Origin: XN24 sp964413755
Lineage (GTDB): Bacteria > Pseudomonadota > Gammaproteobacteria > Steroidobacterales > XN24
Direction of reading: 5' to 3'
NCBI GenBank assembly: GCA_964413755.1
Contig: CAYPTW010000105.1
Location: forward strand, 1-7,754
Length of the DNA stretch: 7,754 nucleotides
Part shown: positions 1-4,662 of the stretch, one piece after another
Layout: every line of letters begins with the position of its first letter
How positions within the stretch are numbered: the stretch's first letter is position 1
Position numbers and translations under genes: made by a program
The notes under the pieces: generated by a model
Database searches by the model: none
What the model saw: only the letters and a program-made list of their open reading frames with translations
What the model was told of the DNA's origin: nothing

Positions 1-2
1 CC

Positions 3-161
3 GCCGCGAAGAAGAAGCCGGCGGCGAAGAAGAAGCGCGTAGCCAAGAAGAAGCCGGCAGCTAAGAAGAAGCCTGCTGCCAAGAAAAAGCCGGCAGCTAA
101 GAAGAAGCCGGCGACGAAGAAGAAGGTAGCCTCGAAGAAGAAGGCGGCTTCGAAGAAGAAA
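3..161 (+). repeat. 18-bp-period coding minisatellite (AAKKKP units)
   Basis: Nine consecutive 18-bp units encode the Lys/Ala hexapeptides. The units differ mainly at synonymous third positions and at the sixth residue. The exact 23-bp duplication at 51-73 and 87-109 (offset 36 bp, two units) suggests expansion by slippage or unequal recombination. Unit number may differ between related strains. Confidence 0.8.
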
Positions 162-164
162 TAG
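3..164 (+). CDS. C-terminal tail of a histone H1-like Lys/Ala-rich protein (5' end outside window)
   Basis: Only the last 53 codons are visible, ending in TAG at 162-164. They form nine hexapeptide units of the pattern AAKKKP (variants end in R, V or A, or begin VA, AT or AS). About half the residues are lysine and there are no acidic residues. Such tails occur in bacterial histone H1-like and AlgP-type DNA-binding proteins, where the basic repeat binds DNA without sequence specificity; that role is an inference here. At DNA level the tail is an 18-bp-period array, and a 23-bp stretch at 51-73 recurs exactly at 87-109. Such arrays change length easily. The N-terminal domain that would identify the protein is outside the window, so no gene name is given. 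A hairpin and T-run follow the stop, so it probably ends its own transcript before rpiA. Confidence 0.8.
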   Translation, partial: AAKKKPAAKKKRVAKKKPAAKKKPAAKKKPAAKKKPATKKKVASKKKAASKKK

Positions 165-177
165 GCGTATCCGCCTC

Positions 178-203
178 GCGGCCCCGGCTGAATCCGGGGC
201 CGC
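178..203. terminator. Perfect GC hairpin after the histone-like gene
   Basis: A 10-bp perfect inverted repeat (178-187 with 194-203) encloses a 6-nt loop and starts 14 bp after the TAG stop. No T-run follows directly, so it is not a textbook intrinsic terminator. It may be a 3'-end stabilising hairpin working together with the hairpin and T-run at 216-255. Confidence 0.5.
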
Positions 204-215
204 TGCAATATTCGG

Positions 216-255
216 GGGCCGGGTCCGCGCTAAGCGGCTCGGCCCTCGGTTTTTT
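216..255 (+). terminator. Intrinsic terminator between the histone-like gene and rpiA
   Basis: Positions 216-228 pair with 234-245: 12 base pairs including one G-T, one bulged T at 224, and a 5-nt loop. Six Ts follow at 250-255. The hairpin plus T-run on the plus strand fits rho-independent termination of the upstream gene, making rpiA a separate unit. The 4-nt gap between stem and T-run is slightly long. Confidence 0.6.
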
Positions 256-287
256 CGGCGCCCCTGAACAGGAGGCATGACGACATC

Positions 288-947
288 ATGAACCAGGACA
301 GCAAGAAGATTGCGGTGGGTCACGCCGCAGCGGCAGAGGTCCCGGAGGGATGCCGCCTCGGCGTCGGTACGGGCTCGACCGTGAACTGCTTCATCGACGC
401 ACTGGCGGAGCGCGGCATCGAGCTGGCGTGCGTCGTGTCCAGCTCCGAGGGCACCACCCAGCGACTGCAGGCACATGGCATCCCCGTGAGCGACCTGAAC
501 AGCACCGGGGACCTCGACCTCTACATCGACGGCGCTGACGAGATCGACAGTGCCGGGCACATGATCAAGGGCGGCGGCGGCGCCCTGACGCGCGAGAAAA
601 TCGTCGCGGCCGCTTCACGACGGTTTATCTGCATCGTGGACGACAGCAAGGTGGTGCGCGTGCTGGGCGAGTTCCCCCTGCCGGTGGAAGTCATCCCCAT
701 GGCGCGCTCCTATGTGGCACGCCAGATGGTGAAGCTCGGCGGACTGCCGGAGTACCGCGAGGGATTCGTTACCGACAACGGCAACGTCATCCTCGATGTG
801 CGCCACCTCGACATCGTCGACCCCGTCGCACTGGAAGATCGCATCAACAGCATCCCCGGCGTGGTCACGGTCGGTATCTTCGGGCACCAGAAGGCGCACC
901 TCACACTGGCCGCCACCGACTCGGGCGTGCGACGCATCGAATACTGA
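288..947 (+). CDS. rpiA: Ribose-5-phosphate isomerase A
   Basis: RpiA interconverts ribose 5-phosphate and ribulose 5-phosphate in the cytoplasmic non-oxidative pentose phosphate pathway. The product is 219 aa, the same length as E. coli RpiA, and aligns along its whole length. Visible family motifs are GVGTGST (25-31, phosphate loop), YIDGADEI (79-86), MIKGGGGALTREK (92-104) and PLPVEVIPMA. The active-site residues known in E. coli, Asp81, Asp84, Lys94 and Glu103, all fall at the same numbers here. The ATG at 288 is chosen on length; AGGAGG at 270-275 lies 12 nt upstream, a rather long spacing. An ATG at 277 opens a four-codon reading frame whose TGA overlaps the rpiA ATG. Downstream, a strong hairpin at 991-1020 probably ends the transcript. 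The paralogous pathway enzyme Rpe is encoded about 5 kb away. Confidence 0.97.
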   Translation: MNQDSKKIAVGHAAAAEVPEGCRLGVGTGSTVNCFIDALAERGIELACVVSSSEGTTQRLQAHGIPVSDLNSTGDLDLYIDGADEIDSAGHMIKGGGGALTREKIVAAASRRFICIVDDSKVVRVLGEFPLPVEVIPMARSYVARQMVKLGGLPEYREGFVTDNGNVILDVRHLDIVDPVALEDRINSIPGVVTVGIFGHQKAHLTLAATDSGVRRIEY

Positions 948-990
948 CCTCGGACCAGGCCTGAGGTTCTCATCCTGCTCCCCCAACGAA

Positions 991-1020
991 AAAGCGGGGC
1001 CCCTTTCGGGGCCCCGCTTT
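991..1020. terminator. Strong bidirectional terminator downstream of rpiA
   Basis: A 13-bp perfect stem (991-1003 with 1008-1020) encloses a TTTC loop. The stem ends in AAA/TTT, and a further AA precedes it, so the minus strand reads five Ts after the hairpin. On the plus strand it is followed by the T-rich CTTTCTCGTTT pattern. It starts 43 bp after the rpiA stop and is the likely end of the rpiA transcript. Confidence 0.8.
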
Positions 1021-1026
1021 CTCGTT

Positions 1027-1045
1027 TGGCTGGGGGACCAGGATT
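1027..1045 (-). pseudogene. tRNA-Gln 3'-end remnant
   Basis: On the minus strand this carries the last bases of the T-loop, the 3' half of the T-stem, the 3' acceptor strand, the discriminator G and CCA of the tRNA-Gln at 1200-1273. The 5' three quarters of the tRNA are missing, and the sequence beyond 1046 is unrelated. It is a by-product of the 83-bp duplication and cannot fold as a tRNA. Confidence 0.75.
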
Positions 1046-1135
1046 GAGTCGGGCCTGCGGCCCTCCCCCTCCGGGCGGCGTCGCTTCGCTCCACCGTCTG
1101 GTCGCTGCGCTCACGCGCAGCTCCCGATCGAACCC
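1046..1135. other. 90-bp non-coding spacer between the two 83-bp repeats
   Basis: I see no gene here. The stretch is rich in short palindromes: a GGGCC-TGC-GGCCC hairpin at 1051-1063 and a 7-bp perfect stem at 1104-1110/1115-1121 with a TCAC loop. Near its right end the minus strand reads GGTTCGATC, which resembles a tRNA T-loop. With the flanking repeats it has the look of a non-coding, tRNA-associated repetitive element. Confidence 0.6.
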
Positions 1136-1218
1136 GAGGTTCTCATCCTGCTCCCCCAACGAAAAAGCGGGGCCCCTTTCGGGGCCCCGCTTTCTCGTTT
1201 GGCTGGGGGACCAGGATT
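1136..1218. repeat. 83-bp direct repeat, copy 2 (joined to the intact tRNA-Gln)
   Basis: Identical to 963-1045 at an offset of 173 bp. Its right end continues into the complete tRNA-Gln gene, so this is probably the original copy. Its left arm (1134-1158) is also an imperfect inverted copy of the tRNA 3' region (1204-1228): 21 of 25 positions are complementary. The terminator hairpin therefore sits between two opposed tRNA-end sequences. Confidence 0.95.
1164..1193. terminator. Terminator of the rplM-rpsI-tRNA-Gln unit
   Basis: The same 13-bp perfect stem with 4-nt loop as at 991-1020. On the minus strand the hairpin begins 6 nt after the tRNA CCA and reads into five Ts, as expected of a rho-independent terminator. 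No terminator is visible between rpsI and the tRNA, so this one probably ends the whole ribosomal protein-tRNA transcript. Confidence 0.85.
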
Positions 1219-1273
1219 CGAACCTGGGTTGACGGAGTCAGAGTCCGTAGTCCTACCGCTAGACGATCCCCCA
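1200..1273 (-). tRNA. tRNA-Gln (anticodon CTG), CCA encoded
   Basis: The minus strand folds as a complete cloverleaf. The acceptor stem is TGGGGGA/TCCCCCA, followed by discriminator G and genomic CCA at 1202-1200. The D-arm has a GTC/GAC stem. The anticodon arm is ACGGA-CTCTGAC-TCCGT, with anticodon CTG at 1241-1239. The T-arm is CCAGG-TTCGAAT-CCTGG. It reads CAG codons. The variable region is 4 nt, and the whole is 74 nt with CCA. The weak T1-A72 closing pair is typical of tRNA-Gln and resembles E. coli glnV. It lies 23 bp downstream of rpsI on the same strand, suggesting cotranscription and RNase processing. Confidence 0.97.
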
Positions 1274-1279
1274 ATTCGG

Positions 1280-1306
1280 GAAGCGCGTCTCCGTGATCAG
1301 CGCTTC
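1280..1306. other. Small hairpin at the rpsI 3' end, before the tRNA
   Basis: A 7-bp perfect inverted repeat (1280-1286 with 1300-1306) encloses a 13-nt loop holding the rpsI stop codon. There is no T-run in either direction, so it is unlikely to terminate. It may mark the mRNA 3' end left after the tRNA 5' end is cut by RNase P. That role is inferred only. Confidence 0.35.
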
Positions 1307-1689
1307 GAGTACTGGGTGGCGCGACGCGCCTTGCGCAGGCCGACCTTCTTACGCTCCACCTCGCGGGCGTCACGCGTGACAAACCCGGCCTGGCGCAGCG
1401 ACGGCTTCAGCGACGGGTCGTACTCTACCAGCGCCCGCGTCAGGCCGTGGCGGATGGCGCCGGCCTGGCCGGTGGTGCCGCCGCCGTGCACCGTCACTTC
1501 CACGTCGAAGCGGTCATCCGTGCGGGTCAGCTCGAGCGGCTGGCGGACGATCATGCGCGCCGTCTTGCGGCCGAAGAACTCGTCCAGCGGCTTGCTGTTG
1601 ACCGTGATGCTGCCCTTGCCGGGACGGATGTACACCCGCGCCGTGGAGGTCTTGCGACGGCCGGTGCCGTAATTCATGTCGGTGCTCAT
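1297..1689 (-). CDS. rpsI: 30S ribosomal protein uS9 (S9)
   Basis: uS9 is a small-subunit head protein whose basic C-terminal tail reaches the P-site tRNA. The product is 130 aa, as in E. coli. It carries the family's YGTGRRK N-terminal motif (7-13), GGGTTGQAGAIRHG in the middle, AGFVTRDAREVERKKVG, and the conserved terminal SKR that contacts tRNA. The start at 1689 gives the E. coli length and follows an AGGT-type ribosome binding site; an internal ATG four codons later would also be possible. It follows rplM by 17 nt, the usual order of this operon. A tRNA-Gln lies 23 bp downstream without an intervening terminator. A 7-bp hairpin (1280-1286/1300-1306) spans the stop codon and could be a processing or stabilising structure. 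Confidence 0.98.
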   Translation of the reverse strand: MSTDMNYGTGRRKTSTARVYIRPGKGSITVNSKPLDEFFGRKTARMIVRQPLELTRTDDRFDVEVTVHGGGTTGQAGAIRHGLTRALVEYDPSLKPSLRQAGFVTRDAREVERKKVGLRKARRATQYSKR

Positions 1690-1706
1690 ATATTTACCTG
1701 GCGAAC

Positions 1707-2135
1707 TCAGATCTCCAGCGCCTGGGGCTGCTGGGCCTGGTGAGTGTGTTCTGAACCGGCGAAGATGCGCAGCTTCTTCAGCATCTGTCGACCGAGCGGG
1801 TTCTTCGGCAGCATGCCCTTCACGGCCTCCTCGAGCACCTGCTCGGGAGCGCGCTGCAGGCGCTTGTCCAGCGTCTCGGACTTCATGTGGCCGATATAGC
1901 CGGTGTGGTGGTAGTACACCTTGTCCGACATCTTCTTGCCGGTAACGCGCACCTTCTCGGCGTTGATGACCACAATGTAGTCACCGGTGTCGACGTGCGG
2001 CGTGAACTCCGGCTTGTGCTTGCCACGCAGGCGGCGCGCCAGCTCAGTAGCCAGCCGGCCCAGCGTCTTGCCCGAGGCGTCCACCACGAACCAGTCGCGG
2101 CGCACGGTTTCCGGCTTGGCGGAAAAAGTCTTCAT
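1707..2135 (-). CDS. rplM: 50S ribosomal protein uL13 (L13)
   Basis: uL13 is an early-assembly large-subunit protein. Starting at the ATG at 2135 gives 142 aa, exactly the E. coli length, beginning MKTFSAKPE. The same frame is open further upstream to 2243, but those extra 36 codons have no family similarity and overlap the promoter. The chosen start has a GGAG ribosome binding site 7 nt upstream. Visible family motifs are DWFVVDASGKTLGRLA, RGKHKPEFTPHVDTGDYIVV, the YYHHTGY segment, and GMLPKNPLGR near residue 115. The C-terminus ends in a Gln-rich tail (HTHQAQQPQ), as in many gammaproteobacterial uL13 proteins. It is the first gene of the rplM-rpsI-tRNA-Gln unit. Confidence 0.98.
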   Translation of the reverse strand: MKTFSAKPETVRRDWFVVDASGKTLGRLATELARRLRGKHKPEFTPHVDTGDYIVVINAEKVRVTGKKMSDKVYYHHTGYIGHMKSETLDKRLQRAPEQVLEEAVKGMLPKNPLGRQMLKKLRIFAGSEHTHQAQQPQALEI

Positions 2136-2178
2136 GTCCCAGCTCCAAAAAGGATGAGCGGCAGGCGAAAAGCAGGGA

Positions 2179-2207
2179 AATATAATCCACGACCCCGCCC
2201 CATGCAA
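2179..2207 (-). promoter_or_regulatory. Predicted sigma-70 promoter of rplM-rpsI
   Basis: On the minus strand TTGCAT (2207-2202) and TATATT (2184-2179) are separated by exactly 17 bp. The -10 box matches the consensus at 5 of 6 positions and the -35 box at 3 of 6. The -10 box lies 43 bp upstream of the rplM ATG, a sensible leader length. This is the only AT-rich patch in an otherwise GC-rich gap. Confidence 0.55.
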
Positions 2208-2236
2208 GGGCCGGGATGCCTCGCCCTGCCTGCCCT

Positions 2237-2268
2237 GCGGCAAAAACCCATAAAAAACATGGGGCCGC
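2237..2268 (-). terminator. Weak terminator-like hairpin after the ferredoxin gene
   Basis: Five nt after the ferredoxin stop, the minus strand can form an outer GCGGC/GCCGC stem and an inner CCCAT/ATGGG stem with a T-rich loop. Five Ts directly follow the inner stem. The inner stem is only 5 bp, so this is a modest terminator candidate separating the ferredoxin gene from the rplM promoter. Confidence 0.4.
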
Positions 2269-2272
2269 GGTT

Positions 2273-2608
2273 TCAGCCCCCGTCGCCCGGCGGCTCCGAG
2301 GGCAGCCTGAGGCGCTCCACGACGCGACCGTGCACCAGGTGCTCCTGGATGATCTCTTCGAGGTCCTCCTGGTCCACATAGGTGTACCAGACGCCCTCCG
2401 GGTACACGACCGCCACCGGCCCCTCCTCGCAGCGGTCCAGGCAGCCCGCGTTATTGACCCGCACCTTGCCCGGCCCCGCCAGCCCCAGCTCTTTCACCCG
2501 GGCCTTGGCCCAGGCCCGCGCCTGCTCCGCCCCTGCTTCCTGGCAGCAGGGCCGGCCGTCCTCGCGACGGTTGGTGCAGAAGAAAAGGTGGTTGCGGTAC
2601 CAGGCCAT
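2273..2608 (-). CDS. Thioredoxin-like [2Fe-2S] ferredoxin
   Basis: The 111-aa product matches the thioredoxin-fold 2Fe-2S ferredoxins (Aquifex Fd and Azotobacter FeSII type; also related to the NuoE C-terminal domain). The N-terminal FFCTNRR segment and the spacing of Cys11, Cys22, Cys56 and Cys60 follow the family pattern, with the last pair in NAGCLDRCEEGP. Cys21 is an extra neighbouring cysteine. GVWYTYVDQEDLEEIIQEHL resembles the usual C-terminal strand and helix. It should be a soluble cytoplasmic electron carrier; its partner is unknown. It starts 3 nt after the DUF481 stop codon on the same strand, with only a poor ribosome binding site, so translational coupling is likely. The functional link to an outer-membrane protein is unclear. 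The family call is secure; the physiological role is not. Confidence 0.9.
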   Translation of the reverse strand: MAWYRNHLFFCTNRREDGRPCCQEAGAEQARAWAKARVKELGLAGPGKVRVNNAGCLDRCEEGPVAVVYPEGVWYTYVDQEDLEEIIQEHLVHGRVVERLRLPSEPPGDGG

Positions 2609-2611
2609 GGC

Positions 2612-3346
2612 TCAGAACTTGTACTCGAGACCGATGGTGGTGAGGAAGTCAGAGTTGCGGGTGCCGACGGGCACGTCGGTGTTGTGGCGCACACGATACG
2701 TTACGCGGCCGTTGAGGTTGCCCACCAGGCTGGTGGTCAGGCCGGTCTCGCTCTCGACGAAGGTGTTGTCGGAGGACCACTGCACCAGCACGTTCTGGAA
2801 CACGTCGGTGGTCTCGGACAGGTTCCACAGGTAGCGCAGGCCGGTGCTCAGCATGACGCCCTCTTCCTCGGTGCCGTCCGACAGTTCGGCGAAGCGGTAG
2901 CCGACGCCGAACTCACCCTTCAGGTGGTGCTTCTCCCGCTCGATCAGCACGCGGCCATAACCGATGCTGGGCAGGGTCTCCTCGCGCACGCCGCCGAAGT
3001 TGTCCTTGCGCCAGTCGAGCCGGCCGTAGAAGTAGTTCTCCGGCGTCCAGTAATAATTGGCCGTGGCGCGGAACTCGTAGCGCTCCTCGGTGCGGACATT
3101 GTCCTCCTCGCGCGTGACGAAGCCGAGCTTGCCGTCGTAGATCCAGGGCCCGCCCGTCTTGTACTCGACCTCGGCCTCGCCGGTGATCGCCTGGTTGTCC
3201 GTGTTGCCGCGCGCCTGGGCGAAGCTGAAGGCCGTACGACCGTTGAAGCCCGTAGCGTCCTCTTCCGCCGCGACCATCCCCGGCAGTCCAGCCAGCGCAG
3301 CGCATGCAAGCACACATGCCGGAAGTCGAATTACCATGTTGTCCAC
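2612..3346 (-). CDS. DUF481 (YdiY-like) outer-membrane beta-barrel protein
   Basis: The product (about 241-244 aa) has a hydrophobic signal peptide (LPACVLACAALAGLPGMVAA) with an Ala-x-Ala-type cleavage site before EED. Alternating amphipathic strands follow, such as RTAFSFAQARGNTDNQ, and it ends in LEYKF, the terminal Phe typical of BAM-inserted barrels. The pattern fits the DUF481 family of salt-induced outer-membrane proteins, whose function is not established. Start choice: a GTG at 3346 has GGGAG 9 nt upstream (3356-3360), while the in-frame ATG at 3337 has no ribosome binding site at normal distance, so GTG is preferred. The same frame continues open far upstream through glcF on the opposite strand, but that part is a GC-rich shadow. 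It is followed after 3 nt by the ferredoxin gene. Confidence 0.85.
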   Translation of the reverse strand: MDNMVIRLPACVLACAALAGLPGMVAAEEDATGFNGRTAFSFAQARGNTDNQAITGEAEVEYKTGGPWIYDGKLGFVTREEDNVRTEERYEFRATANYYWTPENYFYGRLDWRKDNFGGVREETLPSIGYGRVLIEREKHHLKGEFGVGYRFAELSDGTEEEGVMLSTGLRYLWNLSETTDVFQNVLVQWSSDNTFVESETGLTTSLVGNLNGRVTYRVRHNTDVPVGTRNSDFLTTIGLEYKF

Positions 3347-3442
3347 TTTAGTTGTCTCCCGCGGGGCGCCACGCCCTTGAATCGAAGCCGGATAGAATAC
3401 CAAAGTCCTGATGCCCGACCCAGCACGGGGTTTTACCTGATT

Positions 3443-3462
3443 GATGCCGCCTGATGCCGCCT
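3443..3462 (+). repeat. 10-bp tandem duplication across the glcF-like start codon
   Basis: GATGCCGCCT occurs twice in succession (3443-3452 and 3453-3462). Each copy supplies an ATG, and because 10 is not a multiple of 3 the two ATGs are in different frames. The first (3444) gives a six-codon peptide ending at TGA 3462-3464; the second (3454) opens the long gene. The upstream sequence has no convincing ribosome binding site. Confidence 0.8.
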
Positions 3463-4662
3463 GACGCGCCGCCGACCCGCTTCCCGCTGGAACTCGCCGA
3501 TCGTTGCGTGAAGTGCGGGCTGTGCCTGCCCCATTGCCCGACCTACGGCGTGGAGAACGTGGAAGGGGAATCGCCGCGCGGCCGCATCGCGCTGATGCAG
3601 GGACTCGCCGGCGGCCGCATCGACGCCGACCCGGCCCTGGTGCGGCACCTCGACCGCTGCCTCGGTTGCCGCGCCTGCGAGCGCGCCTGCCCCGCCGGTG
3701 TGCCGTACGGCGAGCTGATCGATGCCGGGCGGGCCATGCTGGCCGAGCGCGGCGTGCGCGCCGGGCCGGCGCGGCGCATCCTTGCAGCGCTGTTGCGCCG
3801 GCCGGGCCTGCTGCGCATCGCCGCCCGGCTCGGCAGGCTGCCGGGGATGCAGCAGCTGGCGCACATGCTGGGCGGGCTGCCCGCGCGCGCTGCCGGCCTG
3901 ATGCCTGCCGATGCGCGCGGGCCGCGCACGCTGCGGCAGGCATCGCGGCACCCGGCCGGCGACCGGGTCCTGCTGTTCACGGGTTGTGTCGGCGCGGCGC
4001 TGGATGGCGCCACCCTGGACGACGTCCGTCGCGCCCTGGAGGCGGCCGGCTGGCGCGTCGAAACGCCGCGCGGCCAGGGCTGCTGCGGCGCCATCGACCA
4101 GCATGCCGGGCGCCCGCGACCCGCTGCGCGCGCCGCGCGGCGCAACCTGCGGGCCCTCGCTGGGGATGCGCCGGTCGTGAGCTGCGCCACCGGCTGCGCT
4201 GCCACGCTGCTGGATTACGGTCGCCTGGCCGGGCCCGACGGCGAAACCTTGGCGCGGCGCGTCGTCGATCCCGCCGAGCTGCTCGCCGACGCGCCCCTCG
4301 AACTGCGCGCCGGCCGCTATCGCAACATCGTGCTGCACGTCCCCTGCACCCAGCGCAACGTCACCGGCACCGGCGACAGCGTGCGCAGGCTGCTGGCGCG
4401 CTTGCCCGGCGTGACGGTGCGCGAGTTGCCCGCCGGGTGCTGTGGCGCGGCCGGCGAGACCTTCCTCAGCCAGCCGGAGCTGGCGGACACCCTGCTGCAA
4501 CCGTTGCTCGAGGAGCTGCGCCGTGCACCGCCGGACGCGCTGGTGACTAGCAATGTCGGCTGCGCCCTCCATTTCAAGGCCGGCCTGGCGCGCGCCGGCC
4601 TCGACGTCCCGGTGCTGCATCCCGCATCACTGGTCGTCGCTGCGCTAGAATCAGGCATATGA
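3454..4662 (+). CDS. glcF: GlcF-like (Fe-S)-binding oxidoreductase subunit (glycolate oxidase iron-sulfur subunit family)
   Basis: The 402-aa product has the layout of E. coli GlcF (407 aa). Two ferredoxin-type [4Fe-4S] motifs lie at Cys18/21/24/28 (CVKCGLCLPHCPTYG) and Cys69/72/75/79 (CLGCRACERACPAGV). Two cysteine-rich CCG domains follow, with GCCGAID at 209-215 and GCCGAAGE around 328-335. The CPTYG and ESPRGRI segments favour GlcF over GlpC. In GlcDEF the subunit passes electrons from a flavoprotein 2-hydroxyacid oxidase toward quinone, probably at the inner membrane. No glcD or glcE is nearby, so the substrate is unknown and the symbol is by family only. ATG 3454 is the first in-frame start after a TGA at 3442-3444. 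No clear ribosome binding site is seen. The stop overlaps the coq7 start (ATGA). Confidence 0.85.
   Translation: MPPDAPPTRFPLELADRCVKCGLCLPHCPTYGVENVEGESPRGRIALMQGLAGGRIDADPALVRHLDRCLGCRACERACPAGVPYGELIDAGRAMLAERGVRAGPARRILAALLRRPGLLRIAARLGRLPGMQQLAHMLGGLPARAAGLMPADARGPRTLRQASRHPAGDRVLLFTGCVGAALDGATLDDVRRALEAAGWRVETPRGQGCCGAIDQHAGRPRPAARAARRNLRALAGDAPVVSCATGCAATLLDYGRLAGPDGETLARRVVDPAELLADAPLELRAGRYRNIVLHVPCTQRNVTGTGDSVRRLLARLPGVTVRELPAGCCGAAGETFLSQPELADTLLQPLLEELRRAPPDALVTSNVGCALHFKAGLARAGLDVPVLHPASLVVAALESGI

Larger units (their letters stand above)
963..1045. repeat. 83-bp direct repeat, copy 1 (terminator plus tRNA-Gln 3' end)
   Basis: This segment is identical over 83 bp to 1136-1218. 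It consists of a 25-bp left arm, a terminator hairpin (991-1020), a short TC-rich link, and the 3'-terminal 19 nt of tRNA-Gln on the minus strand including encoded CCA (1027-1045). It diverges from copy 2 at 1046, inside what would be the T-loop, so no functional tRNA is present here. Perfect identity suggests a recent duplication, or gene conversion between copies. Confidence 0.95.

Noticed and set aside
963..1218. Two direct repeats around a spacer as a minimal CRISPR
   Set aside because: The repeat is 83 bp and contains a terminator and a tRNA end, the spacer is 90 bp, there are only two copies, and no cas gene is in view.
710..1232. Open frames running through the 83-bp repeats and tRNA (for example 1026-1232 plus, 710-1159 minus)
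   Set aside because: They translate terminators and tRNA sequence, producing the same peptide twice because of the DNA repeat. This is a known source of spurious proteins.
2181..2186. Perfect TATAAT on the plus strand as a rightward promoter
   Set aside because: No acceptable -35 lies upstream on that strand and no plus-strand gene follows. The same AT patch fits the leftward rplM promoter better.
1707..2243. uL13 starting at 2243 (178 aa)
   Set aside because: The extra 36 residues cover the promoter and have no family similarity; the ATG at 2135 has a good ribosome binding site and gives the standard 142 aa.
3335..3346. Lipoprotein signal for the DUF481 protein (VLAC in the signal peptide)
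   Set aside because: The Cys lies too close to the N-terminus and before the end of the hydrophobic core, with Leu at -2; an Ala-x-Ala site fits better.
3393..3398. TAGAAT as a -10 box for the glcF-like gene
   Set aside because: No -35-like hexamer lies at 16-18 bp; the nearest TTGAAT is only 10 bp away. Not called.
2216..3454. Long plus-strand open frame (412 codons) antisense to the ferredoxin and DUF481 genes
   Set aside because: Its composition is what high-GC codon bias on the opposite strand produces. The minus strand there encodes two recognisable proteins with conserved cysteines, a signal peptide and ribosome binding sites.
3433..4620. Minus-strand open frame (395 codons) antisense to the glcF-like gene
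   Set aside because: It mirrors a gene with eight conserved cluster cysteines and two CCG motifs; the antisense product has no recognisable domain and is a GC-rich shadow.
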